Positions 23,066 through 36,599 of a stretch of 64,000 nucleotides of DNA are shown one piece after another; within the stretch, counting starts at the first letter, position 1; each line of letters starts with the position of its first letter. The translations under genes were made by a program, and so were the position numbers. The notes beneath the pieces are model-generated. The model worked only from the letters and a program-made list of their open reading frames with translations. It had not been told where the DNA came from and searched no databases. Source of the stretch: Topomyia yanbarensis (Eukaryota; Arthropoda; Insecta; Diptera; Culicidae); the NCBI RefSeq assembly GCF_030247195.1, contig NC_080672.1:354576413-354640412 (forward strand). Direction: 5' to 3'.

Positions 23066-23735
23066 GGAAGTGGGATTACGAGAATCGAGTTTTATTTTTT
23101 TATGTTAATTTGTCGTAAAAATGCATGGGACGTCTTGTGATATCTCGGAACAAAATTTTTTTGTACGAAAATCTACTCTCCGGAATATTTACCTTATGTC
23201 TTATCAAATTTTGGAACCACTTTCATGTATTCAGAATAGGTTCTAAATTGCATAATGTGGAACTCTAAATGGTTGTTGCTCAAAATATATTTCAAAAAAC
23301 ATTGATTAATTATGAGGATCTCCGAAGCCCCTCGAAAAAAGATCAGTCTAATTCTCACATAAAATGGGCATCCACATTCATGAAATTAGTGGGTTTAAAG
23401 TGGCATTAATTTACTTTAATTGCTGATGCCTTCATTTTTGTGTCATTTTTTCAAATTCCAATATTGATTTATGATTTATGTTTATGAATAACTACTCTAT
23501 TACGCTTCAAACATTATATAAAACTAAACCAGGCATGCAAACATATTCTGCATAAATGAGAAAAGTATAATCGCACCATTAGGTGGATTAAACAGGTTTT
23601 TACAGCACATATTCTTTTCGCTACTGCTAATCCCTTACCATGCCAGTAGTTTCCTACCAAATTCATCTTCGAACATAGGATTTTCCTGGAAACAAATCCA
23701 CGATAAAAATTTTTCCTCGCCAGGCTGAACTTGAC
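23066..23735. other. AT-rich, no gene
   Basis: Nothing is recognised between the MITE and the tandem array. Confidence 0.4.
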
Positions 23736-24278
23736 GAGTAGGTGCCAGAAATTGTTTTTTGACGCCATTTTGAAATCCAAGATAGCGACTTTCGGTTTAG
23801 AAAAATTCGCTATAATCCAGTCAATATGGATATTTTCGAAATGGTCTTGAAGAGCAGGTGCCAGAAATTAATTTTTGACGCTATTTTTAAATCCAAGATG
23901 GTGACTTTCGGTTTGGCGAAATTCGCTATAACCCAATCAATATGGGTATTTTTGGAATGGTCTTGACGAGCAGATGCCAGAAATTGATTTTTGACGCAAT
24001 CTTGGAATCCAGGACGGCGGCTTTCGGTTTAGCGGAATTCGCTATAACCCAGTCAATATGGATATTTTCGAAATGGTCTTGAAGAGTAGGTGCAGGAAAT
24101 TTATGTTTGACGCCATTTTGAATTCTAAGGTGGCGACTTCCGGTTTAGCGAGATTCGCTACAACCCAATCAATATGGGTATTTTCGAAATGGTTTTGACG
24201 AGTAGGATACAAAGGTCGATGTTTGACGCTATGTTGAATTCCAAGATGGCGACTTCCGGGTTAGCCACATTCGCTATA
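23736..24278 (+). repeat. 116-bp tandem repeat, forward array (about five units)
   Basis: The unit contains GACGCCATTTTGAAATCCAA, GGCGACTTTCGG(T)TTAGCG, ATTCGCTATAACCCA and TCAATATGGGTATTTTCG. The GACGC anchor recurs near 23760, 23877, 23993, 24109 and 24225, giving a period of 116-117 bp. Units are diverged. The array is cut at 24278 by the RT-gene insertion and resumes at about 25775. Confidence 0.85.
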
Positions 24279-24310
24279 AAAACAATTTCAGCTTTTACAG
24301 AGTCATTTTC

Positions 24311-25699
<1,389 letters not shown>

Positions 25700-25774
25700 T
25701 GCAATCAGTGAATAGTTAATAAATTCATTGCAATCAGTGAATTCTTAATAAATCAGTGAATAGTTAATAAATTA

Positions 25775-25930
25775 TTGTATAACCCAGTCATTATGGGTAT
25801 TTTCGGAATCATCTTAACGAGTAGGTTCCAAAAATTGATTTTTGACGCCATTTCGAAATCCACGATGGCGATTTCAGTTTTAGCAAAATTCGCTAACACC
25901 CAATCAATATGGGTATTTTTGGAAGTTGAA
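25775..25930 (+). repeat. 116-bp tandem repeat, forward array continued
   Basis: About 1.3 units of the same repeat (ATAACCCAGTCATTATGGGTATTTTCGG..., GACGCCATTTCGAAATCCA) continue the array at the point where the insertion split it. Confidence 0.8.
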
Positions 25931-26164
25931 GCTGCAGTACAAATAGTTTTAATTAAACAGTTAAATTTACTTAGATTTTAGCAATGTGTTTAATTTAAAT
26001 CAATTCAAACCCTCAACTCAAACCACATATGTTTCTTTCCTCTCTCATTTCCATTCTCACTGCATTCTTCTGGATGAACACATAAAAATATTTTGCATTT
26101 CGCTGGTTTATGATTAGATCTTATAAGCGAGGATGTTTTGGGTGATCGGCTAGATTTTTCATGC
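25931..26164. other. Spacer between forward and inverted 116-bp arrays
   Basis: Unique AT-rich sequence. No gene. Confidence 0.5.
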
Positions 26165-26665
26165 GGGCATTTCGGTGAACCGGAAGTTGCCATCTAGAAT
26201 CTCAAAATGACGTCAAATATCGACATTTGTATCCTTTCGGAAAACCATTCCGAAAATATTCATATTGATTGAATTGTAGAGGATTTCTTTAAACCGGAAG
26301 TCGCCATCTTGGATTTCGAAATGGCATCAAAAATCAATTTCTGGCACCTACTCGTTAAGACCATTCCGACAATACCTATTATTGATTGAGTTATAGAGAA
26401 TTTTGCTAAGCCGGAAGTCGTCATCTTAGATTTCAAAATAACGTCAAACATAAACTTCTGGTATCTACTTGTCGAAACCATTCCGAAAATAACCATAAAT
26501 TTCTGGCATCTACTTGTCGAAACCATTCCGAAAATAACCATATTGATTGGGTTATAGCGAATTTCGCTAAACCAGAAGCCGCCATCTTGGATTTCAACAA
26601 ATGCATCAAACATAAATTTCTGGCACCTACTCGTCAAGGCCATTCCGAAAATACCCATATTGTTG
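26165..26665 (-). repeat. 116-bp tandem repeat, inverted array (about four units)
   Basis: The same unit appears as its reverse complement (AAACCGGAAGTCGCCATCTTGG, then TTTCTGGCACCTACTCGT, then ATTCCGAAAATACCCATATTG). One unit shows a 40-bp local duplication (AAATTTCTGGCATCTACTTGTCG near 26487-26530). Together with the forward array it forms a large imperfect inverted arrangement. Confidence 0.85.
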
Positions 26666-28200
26666 CGGTGCGGGCCATAAGACCCGTCTCTTCCATCTTT
26701 CCGAAAATCTACTAAGTCTTTTGCATTCAAAAGGACTGCAAATATTTTTGCAAAAACCGTGTGTATAGTGTCGCCTCGTTTTTTTTCTGGAAACTTTTGA
26801 CTTTAATGTTAAAGTCAAAATTTTCTCCAAAATACGAATTTAACGAATTTCTTAGGATCATGTGGAAGATATATTATTTATATTTTTTGAATCATGTGGA
26901 AAGGGTGTACGGAATGAAATTGCATCTCTTGCAAATACTGCGACTTTTTTACATTAGATATTTTCTATTTGAAATTTTGGATGAGATTAGTTCAATATGT
27001 ATTGTTTACATTGTGTATGGGTCATTCCACGTCAGATTTATAACCAAAATTTTAATTCCTTCCAATTTTTTTTCTTGCATTCTTCAGCTAAAAATAATTG
27101 ACACGTTTTTTTTTGTTTTGGCTGAATATGATATTTTGTTCAAGTTATTAGTTTTTGAACTTTTGAGGTTTATAAAATTGAACAATTCTCAAACACTTAT
27201 AGCTTGGAATCGATGCGATATATGGAAAAAAAACATTAAATAAAAAAGTTGCGTTTTCAAATGAGCTTACCGAAAGAAATTCCCAAAGAAGTTTTTTTTT
27301 GTTATATAACTTATGAAAACTGCTACTATCGGAAAAACTTGATTTTGTTGAAAGTTGGACCAATTTTATTTTACTTATTATTTTCTTTAAATATTAACAA
27401 TCATTTTACAAAGATTGTGTAAAAATTTGGGAGTGGATATGAAAATACTTTGCGAGATATTACAATTATAAGCTATGTTGAGATGGGGGGAAAAAAGGGA
27501 AAAGTTTGAATTTTTGTAAGTTTATGTAATACTTGTTATATGTCTAGCGTAGTACAATGTCCAATTTGCAGAATCTACTTGAGAGCATGAAAAAATATTA
27601 AAAATTGGCGAAGGTATAACAATTTCCGCAAAACACGTTTTTCAAAGAGGTTTGCCGTGACTACGAATCCAGTGCAACAGCTCAAGTGAAGCATAAACTT
27701 AAAAAAAATCATTAGTATAGGTACATGTGGTGTCCTTGTACGATTCATTGAAGAAAAATTTCTTTTTGTTGGAAATGGAAACGATTTTTCCAAAAAACTC
27801 ACTATTTTCACTATTTTTTGACGAAAAAACGGAATCGTTCAAGGACTCGGTATTACTATTACGGTATTACGAACAATTAAAATAAAAAAAGATTTGAGAT
27901 CGGTTGAAAACTTTTTCGGCAATCGTAGTCACCGCAAAGATGTTTTTGGAAAACACGATTTCGAGATAATCGCGTTTAAAGTTTCAAGTATAAGCTTCGC
28001 CTCCGTAAGGGAGCAAAATGAAAAACGCTATAACTTTGCGCCTAGTGCTCCGATCTCTATAAAACTTCCGCAGATATAAATGAATCAATTAGTTTAGTTG
28101 AGTTAGAGGAACGTCATCTGACAATTTAGTGAACTTATTTTCGGAATGTCATCGATTTATTCTTTCCCTTGGTGATATTCACCATTTTTGGTTTTAGTTC
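26666..28200. other. Very AT-rich DNA, no supported gene
   Basis: A 160-codon frame at 26761-27243 is rich in F, I and L simply because the DNA is T-rich, and it has no motif. A short perfect hairpin (TTTTGACTTTAA / TTAAAGTCAAAA) lies near 26797-26822. Confidence 0.45.
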
Positions 28201-28229
28201 GAAGAAAAAATAGAACAATGACCTTCCAA

Positions 28230-28620
28230 AGAGACAGGAAACTGAGATACAGTGGGTCGAAAAAATTACATGCTCAAGTTCACTAGCGCCTCCTAGTGGA
28301 AGAATCATATATTATTCGATGTACAACCTTGAAGGTTTTAATCTCGTGAGAAACTTTTCCGAATGTACTTACTCGCTAAAAAATTAGTTAATTGAAATAC
28401 AGGAGATACAGATTGAACAACTGACAAGCTCACTAGCGCCGCTTAACGGTAGTTTTCTGAAGCAGCCGTTATACCACCTCACCTGCTTAGCAACTTCGTC
28501 GAAGATACTGACTTTCTAAAAGATCTTGATCTTGAGATATAGTAAGCTGAAAAAATAACATGCTCACTGGTGTCACCTAGCGGCAGAATTTTATATCAAA
28601 CTATTTTATCCTCCACTGAC
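28230..28620. repeat. Degenerate repeat with CACTAGCGCC motifs
   Basis: Three diverged segments share 'GATACAG...AAAAAATxACATGCTCA...TCACTAGCGCCxCCTAGTGG' (near 28250-28305, 28405-28450 and 28540-28590), at a spacing of roughly 150 bp. They are noncoding and probably an old tandem repeat. Confidence 0.5.
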
Positions 28621-28895
28621 TAGCTCTTGATCTTCTGAACAAGTTTGCCGAAGGGAGTAACCCTCCACATGATCGAGATCACGAGATATATTGAACAGAA
28701 TATTGTTTGGTCGAACTTCCCACATCGCGCGTTCTATTGGTCTGGTTTCATCAAATAATTTCAGATTGTTTTGTTGCACTTTAGGTATATTACAGCACAA
28801 AAATGAGTATATCTTGTCTAAAACATGATTTCTGAGGAATACATAGTGGTTTGGCATTGATAAATGTCTTTGCAACTAAATGATAGCATAGCATA

Positions 28896-29154
28896 CTCTT
28901 AGAAAACATGAAAGTTACATTTGACGTAAACAACGCAACGACGTATTTTTCTGTCCGATAATAGGATTTTACATGCTATGATATGTGAAATTGAATATTG
29001 TGACTCTTTTGATGTAAAACTCAGACTGAATGCCCTAGAAAAAGCCGAACATCTCACATTTTTACATGTAATAAAATGTAAATTTATGTGAATTGGGACA
29101 CTCCTTTTATGTGCATCTGGCAAGATGTAAAGTTGCATGATTTTTTTTGCTGTG
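28896..29154. mobile_element. MITE, 259 bp, flanked by TAGCATAGCATA
   Basis: The 12-bp direct repeat TAGCATAGCATA (28884-28895 and 29155-29166) brackets a segment whose ends (CTCTTAGAAAACATG and the complement of CATGATTTTTTTTGCTGTG) are partly inverted. The flanking repeat is low in complexity, so its status as a target duplication is uncertain. Confidence 0.45.
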
Positions 29155-29166
29155 TAGCATAGCATA

Positions 29167-29930
29167 GCAAAAACGACCGCACTCATCATGGGTGGCAGAT
29201 ACAGTGATACTGCACACCTGGCCATGTCCTTACGATCGCTAATGGGAAGGAAATGTTAGTTGAATACTTTAGAAGATACGGGGAACCCACGCAATCTTCA
29301 TAGGTATTACGGATGGAAGAGTTTGTTAGTAGGGAAGAAAAATGGGAAGTGGATATGTGGATTTATTAATTATAGTATGGTATGAATGATATAATGAACT
29401 ATAAAATAACAATAAACTGGGTCGATCTCACCATTTTTTCTTGAATACCCTGCAACCGGAACAGGCTTCAGGCACCATCGTTCCACCACATTTTTTGTGT
29501 ATTCTGCTTGTAGTACTTTAACCATTATATTCCAGGCCATACGCCATATTCGTCGACGGCAGATCTTTGTTATTTTCGTTATAGGTCTCAATAACAATGT
29601 CCAAATACACAGGAATAAATACGGCGTCAGCAATTGCGGGTAACTGGATAGCGATTTCTCCACACTCCACACACTCAACTATGTTTTCTAAAAAATGACA
29701 CGCCTTTTAGTCCTGCCCTATTTGAGTAACATGCCGGAGTTCTCGGAAAGGTATCATGGAAGCGACGAGTTGTTTTGGAAAAGCGACAGACCTGAAGAGC
29801 GCGAGAATGACGGGCATCGAGAATTTGCACTTTCTTTGAAAGGCACTACTGTGTTCCCATGTCATTAATAAGTCCTTATGTCCTGATCGTGTCATGATGT
29901 TTGGAGTTCAGGCTTGCAGCCGGATTCACA
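29167..29930 (-). pseudogene. Unidentified coding-like relic near the gypsy element
   Basis: Two minus-strand stretches look coding but match nothing I can name. One (about 29560-29665) reads CVECGEIAIQLPAIADAVF. The other (about 29710-29850) reads KKVQILDARHSRALQV. A CX2C in the first could be part of a zinc-binding site. Stops and frame changes separate them. They may be a distal part of the gypsy element or another transposon. Confidence 0.3.
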
Positions 29931-30094
29931 GCTACGTTGTTTCTACAAACAAACTTCTAAATGGGAACCACTTTTTCAATTTTCAGCAGCAGTGTGTATA
30001 AAACCTGGAATTTAGCAAAAAAAAATATAAACGCTGAAAAATGAAAAATGGCAGCGAAATTTTATTGCGTCCTTAGCGCATGGCTACTACGATG

Positions 30095-30440
30095 TCACCT
30101 GCATTGCAGAGCCCATCTTGCATTGTAATAAATTCAAACAGACCAAAAAGAGTAATCACTACACATCACTGCAGTTGGTGGTACGCTCGCTGAAGATCAA
30201 TCGTGGTGAACATATTTTTACACTGTAATGCATCCAATAGATCATGGCTGTGGGGTACAGGATATCGATCCGGAACTGTAACCCTATTGAGGGCCCGATA
30301 ATCTCCTACGAAGCGTCATTTCGCATTGTTTTTCGGTACACAATGCAACGGGCTAGCCCATGAGCTGGAGGAAGGACGACACATATCCTAATCGGATATA
30401 AGCTGAAATTCCTCTTTTGCTGCGTCTAGTTTGTCTGGTG
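30095..30440 (-). pseudogene. Gypsy RT fragment
   Basis: APDKLDAAKEEFQL, CRPSSSSWASPLHCVPK, VGDYRALNRVTVPDRYPVPH and FTTIDLQRAYHQL are the fingers and motif A of a Ty3/gypsy RT. ITLFGLFEFITMQDGLCNA is the start of motif B, with stops between. The palm motif C (YIDD) is missing because the sequence breaks at about 30095. Confidence 0.88.
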
Positions 30441-30985
30441 CTAGTCTATGAGCCTTAAAATATGGTGCTTCACATCTCTTTCTCTTACTGCTTGTCGCAT
30501 CGTGGAAGGCAGTGTAATTTCACGATATTCCAGCAACAGATCTTTGAACGGGTGGTTCAAACCGATTGTCGCTCCTGTATGGATTTTTGCTGTAGATATA
30601 TCTCCAACTGCTTTAAGGTTATTTTTCTTATCGATGAGCCTGCTATTTTTGAGATCCACTAACAATCCGAAAAATACCAGGAAATCGGCTCCGAGAATAG
30701 GAACTGTTACATCAGCTACTACAAAGTTCCAGCGAAATTGTCGACGGAGACCCAAATCAGTCGTGACGAAACGAGAATCGTATGTTTTGATCATCGTTCC
30801 ATTTGCGGCATGTAAACGGAACGCCGACGATCCTTTGATGCGGTCTCTCTTTGTAGCAGGAACCAAATACAAATTTTGTATTTGGCAGGAACTATCGAAA
30901 CATCTGACCCCGTGTCGATCAGATGTCGGCAACTTGTAGAGCGGTCGTAGAGCAACAAACGGCGACTTTCGCTGATTTCGTTCAC
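30441..30985 (-). pseudogene. Gypsy aspartic protease and linker
   Basis: HLIDTGSDVSIVPA (about 30890-30935) is the retroviral-type aspartic protease active site (DTGS). In another frame, FRLHAANGTMIKTYDSR and VADVTVPILGADFLVFFGLL (30441-30932, open for 163 codons) complete the protease fold, including ILGADFL. In this family protease releases the pol enzymes. The frame change near the active site disables it. Confidence 0.9.
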
Positions 30986-31184
30986 CTTCGCCGTTTCAGG
31001 TGAACTGCAATATAGTTTTTTGGATCTTTGAAAGAACAAGGCTCGCGGCACTGGTGCGCATTCCGTCCGTACTTTCGATGGTACCAGCAAGCGATTCCCA
31101 GTGGAATGTCAGTTTCCCTATTTCTCGACAACGATCGACTTCTCGCACTGGGAATCTTGAGTCGACGAACCTCAGTTATCAGAT
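30986..31184 (-). pseudogene. Gypsy gag C-terminus with zinc knuckle
   Basis: CWYHRKYGRNAHQCREPC is the CX2-4HX4C-type gag knuckle of CsRn1-like elements, preceded by LITEVRRLKIPSARSRSLS. It continues gag from the other side of the inverted-repeat insertion, at 32463. Confidence 0.8.
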
Positions 31185-32463
31185 CGTCGCTGTTGTGCTA
31201 TTTTATGACAAGCGCCATTTAGCACATTTCGAGAAAAACGATTTTTAAAGTTTGAGATTGAATATCTTGAAACTTATAAATGGTATAAACAATCCAAAGA
31301 AAACAATTGATGCTTCTATCTATTCTGCATTAATCTCTCAAATATTACAAAGATCGGTTGACTATGTTGCGAGTTTTTACTATGAATGTAAACAAAAGTC
31401 GCACTCACACGTGTCCTAGGCGTGTATTGATGACAAAATTTGTATGACGTGTCATAATCGTGCATGGAAAATTTTCCATAGAAAAAAATCATAAATTTTT
31501 AACTTTTATTCATATCTTTGCGTTCATATGGTCTAGACACAATCGGTGAAATGCATTTTGAAGGAAATGAGTCAGGGAATCTAGAAAAAATTGTAATTTT
31601 TGGTTACAGTGTTGCCAAATATCCTTAATTTTCAGTTTAAAAATAAAACTGTGTTTCTCTCACAACTCGTGTATTTTTCTTTTGAAAATATTTATGCCAT
31701 TGTATTCCTCAGACATTTTTACACATAAAAACATCTAAAACTTCAATATGACTTGAGCAAATCCCTAGAAACAATGATTTGAAGCAAAAAACTCACAATT
31801 TCTTATCATGTTTCTCGCTATATCTAAGTAACCAAGTAGAATTTCAAAATTCTGAAAACGCCACTTTGTAGAGATTTTTTAAGGATATTATACATGCGAG
31901 CCACAACATAGCTGCTACGTCGCACACACCCCTCTCCCCTGCCCAACCATGTATCTGACATGAGCAAATATAAAAATACGTTTTTCAACACACTAACCTT
32001 GATGGTGTGCCACGAAACTGCTACTTAAGAAAGCTAGAATATTTTCCTATACAATCAATCCGAGTTTTTGACGGAATGCCATCTGTAGCTCCTATTTTGT
32101 GCAAATATATCACCCCTCTTCACTTGGGGTTCCTTTCGAAACACTCTTTTTATCGTTTTCATTACACTTTTCACATGCACTTTTTTCTCACACCACTGCA
32201 AAAACACTCGCGAAACTTTAATCGTTTACTAACAAAACTTCAAATTTACTGCCAATGTACAGATGACCAAAGGAAAATGTTCGAAAACTCTCATTTGTGC
32301 GTTTGAATTTTCACTTCAGATTTCAGTTTTTCTCAATGTAAACAAGCGAGTCGGTGCCTAGCAACGTGGCTTCCACATATCTTCACCTTAAACAAGTAAT
32401 GTGGCATATTTAACTCAGTTTATCCCAAAATGGCGTTTGTCATAAGATAGTACAACAGCGACG
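31185..32463. mobile_element. 1279-bp inverted-repeat element inside gag
   Basis: 36-bp termini (31185-31220 and 32428-32463) begin CGTCGCTGTTGT and end GCCATTT. They are inverted copies with three mismatches. The interior is AT-rich with no transposase-like frame. It splits the gypsy gag frame, so it is younger. Its class is not assigned. Confidence 0.8.
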
Positions 32464-33002
32464 AGAAGTTCGCTGACTTCGTATCCAGCCGTAGAAGAGA
32501 TTGAGGCAACGAGGGATGGTGAAAATTCTGTCGATTTATCTGCCATTTGCGCCAGCTGTACTAGAGTGCTCCCATCAGAAATTGATAGGGTCGTTTTAAA
32601 GCGTTCTTGCATACGCGCCAAAAGGAGAGACGGGCGCATATCGCTTAGGTCGTAAGTATTCAGCAATTGCTCCAATTTTCCTTGAGCCGACATTTCAAGC
32701 CGAGAAATCAACCGATCCTTTACACTTCCATATTTGTTTTCCTTCGGAGGAATCTGCACCAAATCTGCCACATGAGAGATGACAGATTGATCGATTTTGC
32801 TGATAATTGTGTAGTATTTAGTTTCGTTCTTTACCACACCAGCTAGAACAAACTGTGCTTCTGCTTGGACGAACCACATTGTAGGGTCGCTTTTCCAGAA
32901 ATCTGAAAGCTTCACTGATACCGCTTCTGTCACAGAACTGTTCTGTTGCGATTTCGTATTAGTTGAGCTTCCTCCGTTCATAGCATCCAAAATGGCGTTC
33001 AT
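32463..33002 (-). pseudogene. Gypsy gag N-terminal part
   Basis: From ATG at 33002 the open frame encodes VKLSDFWKSDPTMWFVQAEA, NETKYYTIISKIDQ and AQGKLEQLLNTYDLSDMRPS, typical of CsRn1-clade gag (capsid region). The frame is intact until the inverted-repeat insertion at 32463. Confidence 0.85.
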
Positions 33003-33515
33003 TTGTGTTTCGAAGAAAAATATTTTTTTTTCAGTTTTCGTGAAACACTTGTTCAAGTAGATGTGGGCGAATTCGTCGCGAGTAATAATAATGCAGCACT
33101 TCACTGATTAAAATAAACACTTTTTCAAATGTCTTTGCAACTAAATGATGACGAAAAATCCCAAAGTGTTGTACAAAGTACAACAGCGCGAGTGCTCGAG
33201 GGTTAAAGATGTTTTTGATGAGCGTCAGCAAGGCTACGAGCACAAAAGGGATGTCGGGATAAACTCATTAGCTCACTAGTTGTCAGAAAATGTGAGAATT
33301 CGCTGATGGTTTAACGGATGTTCAAGGTTGCACAACAGTTTGTGAATTAGATTAGAATGAAGATTATGGAGTCGCTGTATTTGTTTTTCTTTTTGGAGGT
33401 ACTCTTTACTTTGGAGTTGCCGTAGTGTGCGAATTGTTTATAGTAATCACGTAAAAGACTGTTTATCATAAGTACCTATTAAATTTGAGCAACAGTTCGT
33501 CGTCAGGTCACGAAG

Positions 33516-34480
33516 GAAATAATTGGGTTCTTCAACTAGAACTCCGTTGCTGATGCTTGGTAAGAAGTTCCTCCACTATTCTTTTATGGAAGGCACTTCA
33601 CCGTAGTGTAGCATGTCCCCCTGCACCCTCCAAACCCAAATTATTTGCTGATTCAGTTAATACTTCAATGCTTTTTTAAGTAGATGTATCTAACAAAGAG
33701 TGGTAATCTTTATTTACTTTCTCATTCGAATATTACGGTATCAATACAAAACTTTTTTAACTTTATCGTGTATCGCAGATCAGAACGCAACTATACAAAT
33801 GACAGCATCGTTTGCTTTAAACTTACCAAATATTTTAGGCCGGCTTAAAAGTTAATCTGGTTTAAAAAACAGTTAGTACGCCTTCGAGTTTACGGCTATT
33901 TAAATGTATTCAATTGAATTTAATTTCAGATGCATTTTAAGATCATGTATTAGTCGAAATGTGATCCGATTCGCTGTTAGCGTTGTGCCTGAGAAACTTT
34001 TAATATTTTGTAAGGCCAGCTATTGTGTCATCGGATTCCTGTTTCTGTCGTCTCTTTTGCGATAATTGATCAGAAACCCATTTTTGAATAGTTAATTGTG
34101 TTAGAACTTCTCTTGAGGTTTATCCACTTGCCTGATCCCAATTTCTTATTAAATATTCCACAGAACCCACAGTTCCACCAATTTTAAAAGTTCATGCCAT
34201 GCTCAAACTATCATGTACATGTTGCCATATCTACTGATTTTTCTTCATAGTTTCAATCTACATTCGAGTGCAAAATTGATCAGATTAAACAATTCCGTTT
34301 AGTGAAAAAGAATATATTTCTGCGATTTTAGTTTTAATTAATGCAAACATCACTGGTAGATGCAGGCTGCACTTAATCTCCTCATTACCTCATTACACAT
34401 TCAACAGCACTAATTCCTTCGTTTAAGTTTCAGTGTCTAGTTGTGCCAAGAGCATTCGAGTAGAAGAAATTTTCCTAAAG
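33516..34480. other. Intergenic, possibly including the gypsy 5' LTR
   Basis: If the primer binding site near 33506 is real, the minus-strand 5' LTR would begin at about 33516 and extend rightwards. No second LTR is present to confirm this. No gene is seen. Confidence 0.3.
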
Positions 34481-34489
34481 ATAAATGCT

Positions 34490-34960
34490 TCTCACGGAAA
34501 AGTTTCACCATTTCCGTTGCCGCTACCTGTTCCGTGCATGCCTTCGGAAGCATCAAGAACTAACAGTCTAGCTAGCGAATAGGAAAATATGCCGTGCCGA
34601 TTATCCGGAGCGAATGCGTACGCATGCACCCAGCATGTGATTTGCAGAGTATCAGATGATGCCCATGATCATCACTGCACCGTTTGCTATAGTGATGATG
34701 GTTTTGCTAGGCGAACATTAAAACCACCCAGCACCACCCACAGATAGGCATTTGCATTGCACCCACACACGGCTCGTGTCGCCGGCCGGCTTGGGAAAAA
34801 CATGAAAACATTGGCAAATATGGGCCTCATGCTGTATGTAGCAGTGAGCGAGCTTTCACAAAACTTTCGCTCACTAGTGGCGGTGGCTTGGCTCCTCTTC
34901 GTTCGTGTGGGTCTCAGCTCCCTCTCTGGCTCAACCTGGACCGACACTCGTTAGTTCAGA
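34490..34960. promoter_or_regulatory. GC-rich island, candidate promoter or 5' UTR
   Basis: This stretch is markedly less AT-rich than its neighbours and contains CGCCGGCCGGC and repeated GAGCGAG/CGCTCAC. Overlapping short frames on both strands (34687-34947 and 34757-34954) have no known motif. It could be a start region or noncoding exon of a host gene. There is no direct proof. Confidence 0.25.
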
Positions 34961-35287
34961 GTAGTGATGCCATATCAATAAATTTTAAATTAAGTACAAA
35001 CATTTTTAAATTTTAGTGCTACAATTTCAGTTGCAGATTTCCAGGTTATTGGATTTGGTGAAGCATATCGAGTTTTTGATTTTTCGCAGCCCAACGAAGA
35101 GTTGTTTAACTTAATGGTGTCTTATACGGTTATATTTAAAAATAGCACGAGCGTTTATTTCGAAAAAAAACTTTTATCCTTCCCAATTTTTCTTGTTATT
35201 GTCTAACAAAAGTAGATCGTTTTGTTAGAATGATGATTTACTTGAAATATGATCTACTAGTCACTATACACTCAACACTATCTGCGG
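34961..35287. other. AT-rich, nothing recognised
   Basis: No ORF or repeat supported. Confidence 0.4.
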
Positions 35288-35360
35288 CCCTATTCTCACA
35301 GTTAAGGCACCTAGACCTATTTTCTTCTATTCACTAGATTACATGACTGTGAGAATAGGG
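35288..35360. mobile_element. 73-bp hairpin MITE
   Basis: CCCTATTCTCACAGT (35288-35302) and its exact reverse complement ACTGTGAGAATAGGG (35346-35360) enclose 43 bp. Confidence 0.75.
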
Positions 35361-36306
35361 TCCTGGTTTTCATTGTCTTACTTTTGGATCGTTTTTATTA
35401 GTGAATAAAATTGAAGTATTACTTTAATTTGGTCTTTGTCATTGTTCAGTTCATAAACTCGCGATGTTCATTGTGCTTCTGATTCATTGGTTCAAATTTA
35501 GTATAGCTTGTATGATAATTGCTTGTTGTAAATGCATTTTTTTCATAGTTAGTTGTTTTCATAGTTAGAACGTTTTGGAAATTGGTTTTAATCATTTCAC
35601 CAATATCAAAAAAATGGCACGGTGATGGATGAAAATTTTCGTAATTTTACATGTTAATGTACGTTGCACGAAAGTTATCGTCGACGAGGAAATTATTTTT
35701 CTTGAATGAAGCGAAATGTTTCGTACTTTCACTAAACGTTTCTGTATATAGTTCGAAAATTTTTGTTCATAGGTCGAGCGAAATGTTGTGTGTCACTAGT
35801 AAATTAATTCGTTAGTAGTACGATTTTTTTGTAGAAGGAAACAAAATTATCGTATTTTCACTTATTATTTAGTAACGCCGTACGAAAGGCATCTAACATC
35901 TGCTTACATGGCCGAAGGCGAAATACCATCTGATGGTAACATGGAAATCCATTATTTCTCTTACACTCGCATTGTCCCTTGTTCCTAACTGCGAGTAGCG
36001 GAAATCCGCTTTCTTTTTAGCAAAGAATAACGACCGAGGTTGTCTGTTGTAACTGTGGCTTTTACTATAAATTTATTAAGTATAAGTTTCATAGTTGTTT
36101 CGTGTTAATCAAATGTTACTTACAAAATCGATTTGCATGTGTAGAATTAAGGAAAAACTATCCGCAATCCTATAATCCGTAGCGTTCTTACCTGATTAGT
36201 TTAAATTAGGTTATGTTTTAATTAACTAGACCATACAACTTACAATTTGCATGAAGGGAATGTTTATTATACTGCACTGTGATGTTTAGCGTGAGAAACT
36301 ATAGTT
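35361..36306. other. AT-rich, no gene
   Basis: Nothing is recognised in this interval. Confidence 0.4.
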
Positions 36307-36560
36307 AGGGATCATCCATAAATGAGGTAGCATTATATGGGGGAGGGGGGAGTTTTGTATTTTGTGATGATGTGTGACGACAGGGAAGGGGGGGGGGGGG
36401 GGGTAGGGGGTCATGTCATGCTACGTAGCTTTTTTAAAGGGGAATAGAATAGAATTTAAAAAAAAAATTACTGTGGCAAGGGGGGGCAGGGTTACCGTCA
36501 AGCTACGTACGGGTGTTAAAAATCACTCAAAAAATGCTACGTCATTTATGGATGAACCCT
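36307..36560. mobile_element. MITE with TCATCCATAAATGA ends and internal G-run
   Basis: AGGGATCATCCATAAATGAG at the left matches CATTTATGGATGAACCCT at the right in inverted orientation, continuing into GTAGC/GCTAC. This terminus is common in insect genomes. Inside are a run of 16 G at 36388-36403 and a second G-rich patch (GGGGGGCAGGG, about 36481), which could form quadruplexes. Confidence 0.75.
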
Positions 36561-36599
36561 TATAGGATTTAACTGCTGTGTTGCTTCTTTTTCGACACG

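Larger units (their letters stand above)
29931..33515 (-). mobile_element. Ty3/gypsy retrotransposon of CsRn1 type, broken and nested
   Basis: On the minus strand the order is as follows. A candidate tRNA-Trp-like primer binding site (CGTGACCTGACGACG, about 33499-33513) is followed by gag (33002 to 32463), a 1.28-kb inverted-repeat insertion (32463-31185), the rest of gag with its zinc knuckle, protease, and RT down to about 30095, where another noncoding insertion (29931-30093) interrupts it. Integrase and the 3' LTR are not seen. The protein wording at each step fits the CsRn1 clade of Ty3/gypsy elements, which is common in insects. It is dead. Confidence 0.85.

Noticed and set aside
26761..27243. 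160-codon plus-strand frame
   Set aside because: F/I/L-rich composition is expected from T-rich DNA; no domain, no splice or promoter support.
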